Part shown: piece after piece, positions 20,215 to 21,805 of the stretch
Numbering within the stretch: position 1 is the first letter of the stretch
How the letters are laid out: the number at the start of each line of letters is the position of its first letter
Assembly (NCBI GenBank): GCA_016212745.1
Contig: JACRDX010000006.1
Coordinates: 1 to 21,805 of the forward strand
Length of the DNA: 21,805 bases
Origin: Candidatus Falkowiibacteriota bacterium
GTDB taxonomy: Bacteria > Patescibacteriota > Patescibacteriia > UBA11705 > JACRDX01
Reading direction: 5' to 3'
Program-made: the position numbers and the translations under genes
Notes under the pieces: model-generated
Database searches by the model: none
Seen by the model: only the letters and a program-made list of their open reading frames with translations
Told to the model about the DNA's origin: nothing

Positions 20215-20637
20215 ATGGCAGCTTTATTAAAGAAAATTTTTTCTAAGAAAGAGGCCGATGAAAAAAAGCCGGACATTAATGTTGAAACAAAAGCAGTGGT
20301 TGAAAAGGTTAAAAAAGATATTGTCAGAAAAAAGCTTGATAAAAAGAAGGACTTGAATGCTTTTAAAATTTTATTGAGGCCGCTTATTACTGAAAAAGCA
20401 ACTGATGTTGGCGCGTTGAACAAGTATGAATTTTTAGTAAGTAAGCAAGCGACTCGTTCTGAAATTGCGGAAATGGTTGAAAAAATTTATGGCGTTTGTC
20501 CTGCAAAGGTTAATATTGTCAGGTCCATTGGCAAAAAGGTGCGCCATGGCAGAAAGTTTGGCGCAACAAAAGCTAAGAAAAAGGCAATTGTCACTTTATC
20601 TGCTGGAGATAAAATAGAAATTTACGAAGGAGTTTAA
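20215..20637 (+). CDS. rplW: 50S ribosomal protein L23 with N-terminal extension
   Basis: 140 residues; most L23 proteins have 95-100. The L23 core begins near residue 51 (KILLRPLITEKAT) and continues through YEFLVSKQATRSEI, VCPAKVNIV and KAIVTLSAGDKIE. The first 45-50 residues are a lysine-rich, probably flexible extension (SKKEADEKKPD). L23 sits at the tunnel exit and docks trigger factor and SRP, so the extension would lie near the emerging chain. Three bases separate it from rplD. Confidence 0.95.
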   Translation: MAALLKKIFSKKEADEKKPDINVETKAVVEKVKKDIVRKKLDKKKDLNAFKILLRPLITEKATDVGALNKYEFLVSKQATRSEIAEMVEKIYGVCPAKVNIVRSIGKKVRHGRKFGATKAKKKAIVTLSAGDKIEIYEGV

Positions 20638-20643
20638 AGAAAT

Positions 20644-21480
20644 ATGGCTATTAAGGTTTACAAACCAACAAGCAATGCGAGACGCCAAATGAGCGTCAGC
20701 GATTTTAGAGACATTACGACAAAAACGCCGGAAAAGGCATTGATTTTTATAAAGAAAAAAACATCTGGTCGCAATGCGACTGGCAGAATCACTGTGCGGC
20801 ACCGCGGCGGCGAGCATAAAAGATATTGTAGAATAATTGATTTTAAACGTGATAAATTTGATATTCCAGCAAGAGTTGCAACAATAGAATATGACCCAAG
20901 CAGAAATGCGAGAATTGGATTGTTGTTTTATAAGGATGGTGAAAAACGTTATACAATTTTGCCAGTTGGCGTGGGCATAGGGGAAACATTGGTTTCGTCA
21001 AAAGGGCAGGTTGAGTATAAGCCAGGCAATGCAACAACATTGGAAAACATTCCGATTGGTTCATTAGTTTATAATGTGGAATTGGTTCCAGGACACGGCG
21101 GAAAAATTGCGCGGTCAGCTGGCACAAAAGTTAAACTGATGGCAGTTGAAGGCCGCTACGCCCAGTTGAAAATGCCATCTGGAGAATTTCGCATGATTCC
21201 GAAAGAAGCATTGGCAACCATTGGTGAAGTTAACAATCCAGAATTCATGCATATTAAGATTGGTAAGGCTGGCAGAAAAAGACACATGGGATTTAGACCG
21301 ACTGTGCGCGGCAAAGCGATGAATCCGGTTGACCACCCGCATGGAGGTGGAGAGGGCGCGCAGCCAATTGGTTTGAAGCGGCCGAAAACGCCATGGGGCA
21401 GAATTGCAATTGGTGGCAAAACCAGAAATCCCAAAAAACCATCAAGTCGTTTAATTTTAAAGCGGAGAAATCAGAAATAA
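20644..21480 (+). CDS. rplB: 50S ribosomal protein L2
   Basis: 278 residues, standard length. Conserved elements: RHRGGEHKRYCRIIDF (52-67), VELVPGHGGKIARSAGT and the HPHGGGEG loop (231-238) containing the histidine near the peptidyl transferase centre, then RPKTPWG. L2 is needed for subunit joining. AAGGAG lies about 13 bases upstream of the ATG, inside the end of rplW, and might be a weak ribosome-binding site. Six bases separate it from rplW. Confidence 0.98.
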   Translation: MAIKVYKPTSNARRQMSVSDFRDITTKTPEKALIFIKKKTSGRNATGRITVRHRGGEHKRYCRIIDFKRDKFDIPARVATIEYDPSRNARIGLLFYKDGEKRYTILPVGVGIGETLVSSKGQVEYKPGNATTLENIPIGSLVYNVELVPGHGGKIARSAGTKVKLMAVEGRYAQLKMPSGEFRMIPKEALATIGEVNNPEFMHIKIGKAGRKRHMGFRPTVRGKAMNPVDHPHGGGEGAQPIGLKRPKTPWGRIAIGGKTRNPKKPSSRLILKRRNQK

Positions 21481-21483
21481 TAT

Positions 21484-21786
21484 ATGGCAAGAAGTTTAAA
21501 AAAAGGAGCGTTTGTTAATGCGCGGTTAATGGAAAAAGTTTCCAAAATGCGTATTGGCGACGCGACTCCAATTAAAACCTGGTCAAGAGATTCGGTCATT
21601 ACGCCTGAAATGGTTGGTTTTAAATTTGCGGTGCACAATGGCAAAACATTCATTGACGTAATTGCTGTTGAAGATATGGTTGGGCACCGTTTGGGTGAGT
21701 TTGCTCCGACGCGTAAGTTTGTTGTTCATGGTGGTAAAATGGCAAAAGAGCAGGCTAAAGCAGCGCAAGTTAAAGCAACAAAATAA
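21484..21786 (+). CDS. rpsS: 30S ribosomal protein S19
   Basis: 100 residues, slightly longer than the usual 92. MARSLKKGAFVN, TWSRDSVITPEMVG and GHRLGEFAPTRKFVVHG are conserved. S19 forms part of the 30S head with S13. It starts three bases after rplB; the spacing shows one transcript. Confidence 0.98.
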   Translation: MARSLKKGAFVNARLMEKVSKMRIGDATPIKTWSRDSVITPEMVGFKFAVHNGKTFIDVIAVEDMVGHRLGEFAPTRKFVVHGGKMAKEQAKAAQVKATK

Positions 21787-21787
21787 T

Positions 21788-21805
21788 ATGCAAATAACGG
21801 CAAAA
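21788..21805 (+). CDS. rplV: Start of probable 50S ribosomal protein L22 (runs off the right edge)
   Basis: Only six codons are present (MQITAK), one base after rpsS. The S10 cluster order predicts rplV here, and MQITAK resembles the start of L22 proteins (M-x-(V/T)-x-A-K). Identity rests mainly on gene order. Confidence 0.7.

Overview
The window looks like a chromosomal segment of a Candidate Phyla Radiation (Patescibacteria) bacterium. The support is indirect but consistent: A/T-rich genes with short spacers, ribosomal proteins with lineage-type insertions and extensions (S12, L23, L3), an RRM-type RNA-binding protein, a PHP phosphoesterase, a small unknown protein between fusA and tuf, and almost no Shine-Dalgarno sites in front of the housekeeping genes. 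UGA acts as a stop (for example at 7487 and 10560), so this is not one of the UGA-glycine lineages. No 16S gene is present, so nothing finer than phylum level can be claimed.

Layout. 1-2137 (+): the tail of an AbiEii-like toxin, a nucleotidyltransferase-fold protein with its own promoter and terminator, and a PHP-domain phosphoesterase. 2174-3650 (-): a complete murA unit. 3651-4210: a noncoding stretch with a bidirectional terminator and a minus-strand RRM protein gene. 4219-6679 (+): an N-formylglutamate-amidohydrolase-like gene, a RimK-like ATP-grasp ligase, a tRNA-Ala one base after the ligase stop codon, and an unknown helical protein. 6762-8261: two small unknown genes, each with a strong ribosome-binding site and terminator, flanking a tRNA cluster (Leu-CAG, Arg-CCG, Pro-GGG). 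8315-13552: a PD-(D/E)XK nuclease, a membrane-anchored DUF192 protein, rpmB (L28) on the minus strand, a site-2 protease, a membrane-anchored single-AAA Clp-like ATPase, a Thr/Lys-rich anchored protein and an O-antigen-ligase-like membrane protein. 13569 to the end (+): the str and S10 gene clusters in conserved order: rpsL, rpsG, fusA, a 90-residue unknown, tuf, rpsJ, rplC, rplD, rplW, rplB, rpsS, and the first codons of probable rplV.

Two styles of expression unit are interleaved. Housekeeping genes have no visible ribosome-binding site and several start only a few bases after an extended -10 promoter, as expected for leaderless or near-leaderless messages. Four genes (nucleotidyltransferase, murA, and the 168- and 87-residue unknowns) stand alone with a strong GGAGG-type site, a terminator hairpin and visibly higher G+C.

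The most interesting candidates are: a leader between rpsJ and rplC with two mutually exclusive folds and a terminator; the FGase-like/RimK-like pair; a Clp-type ATPase reduced to one AAA module on a membrane anchor; and A/T-rich repeats that have rewritten the 3' ends of ribosomal protein genes.
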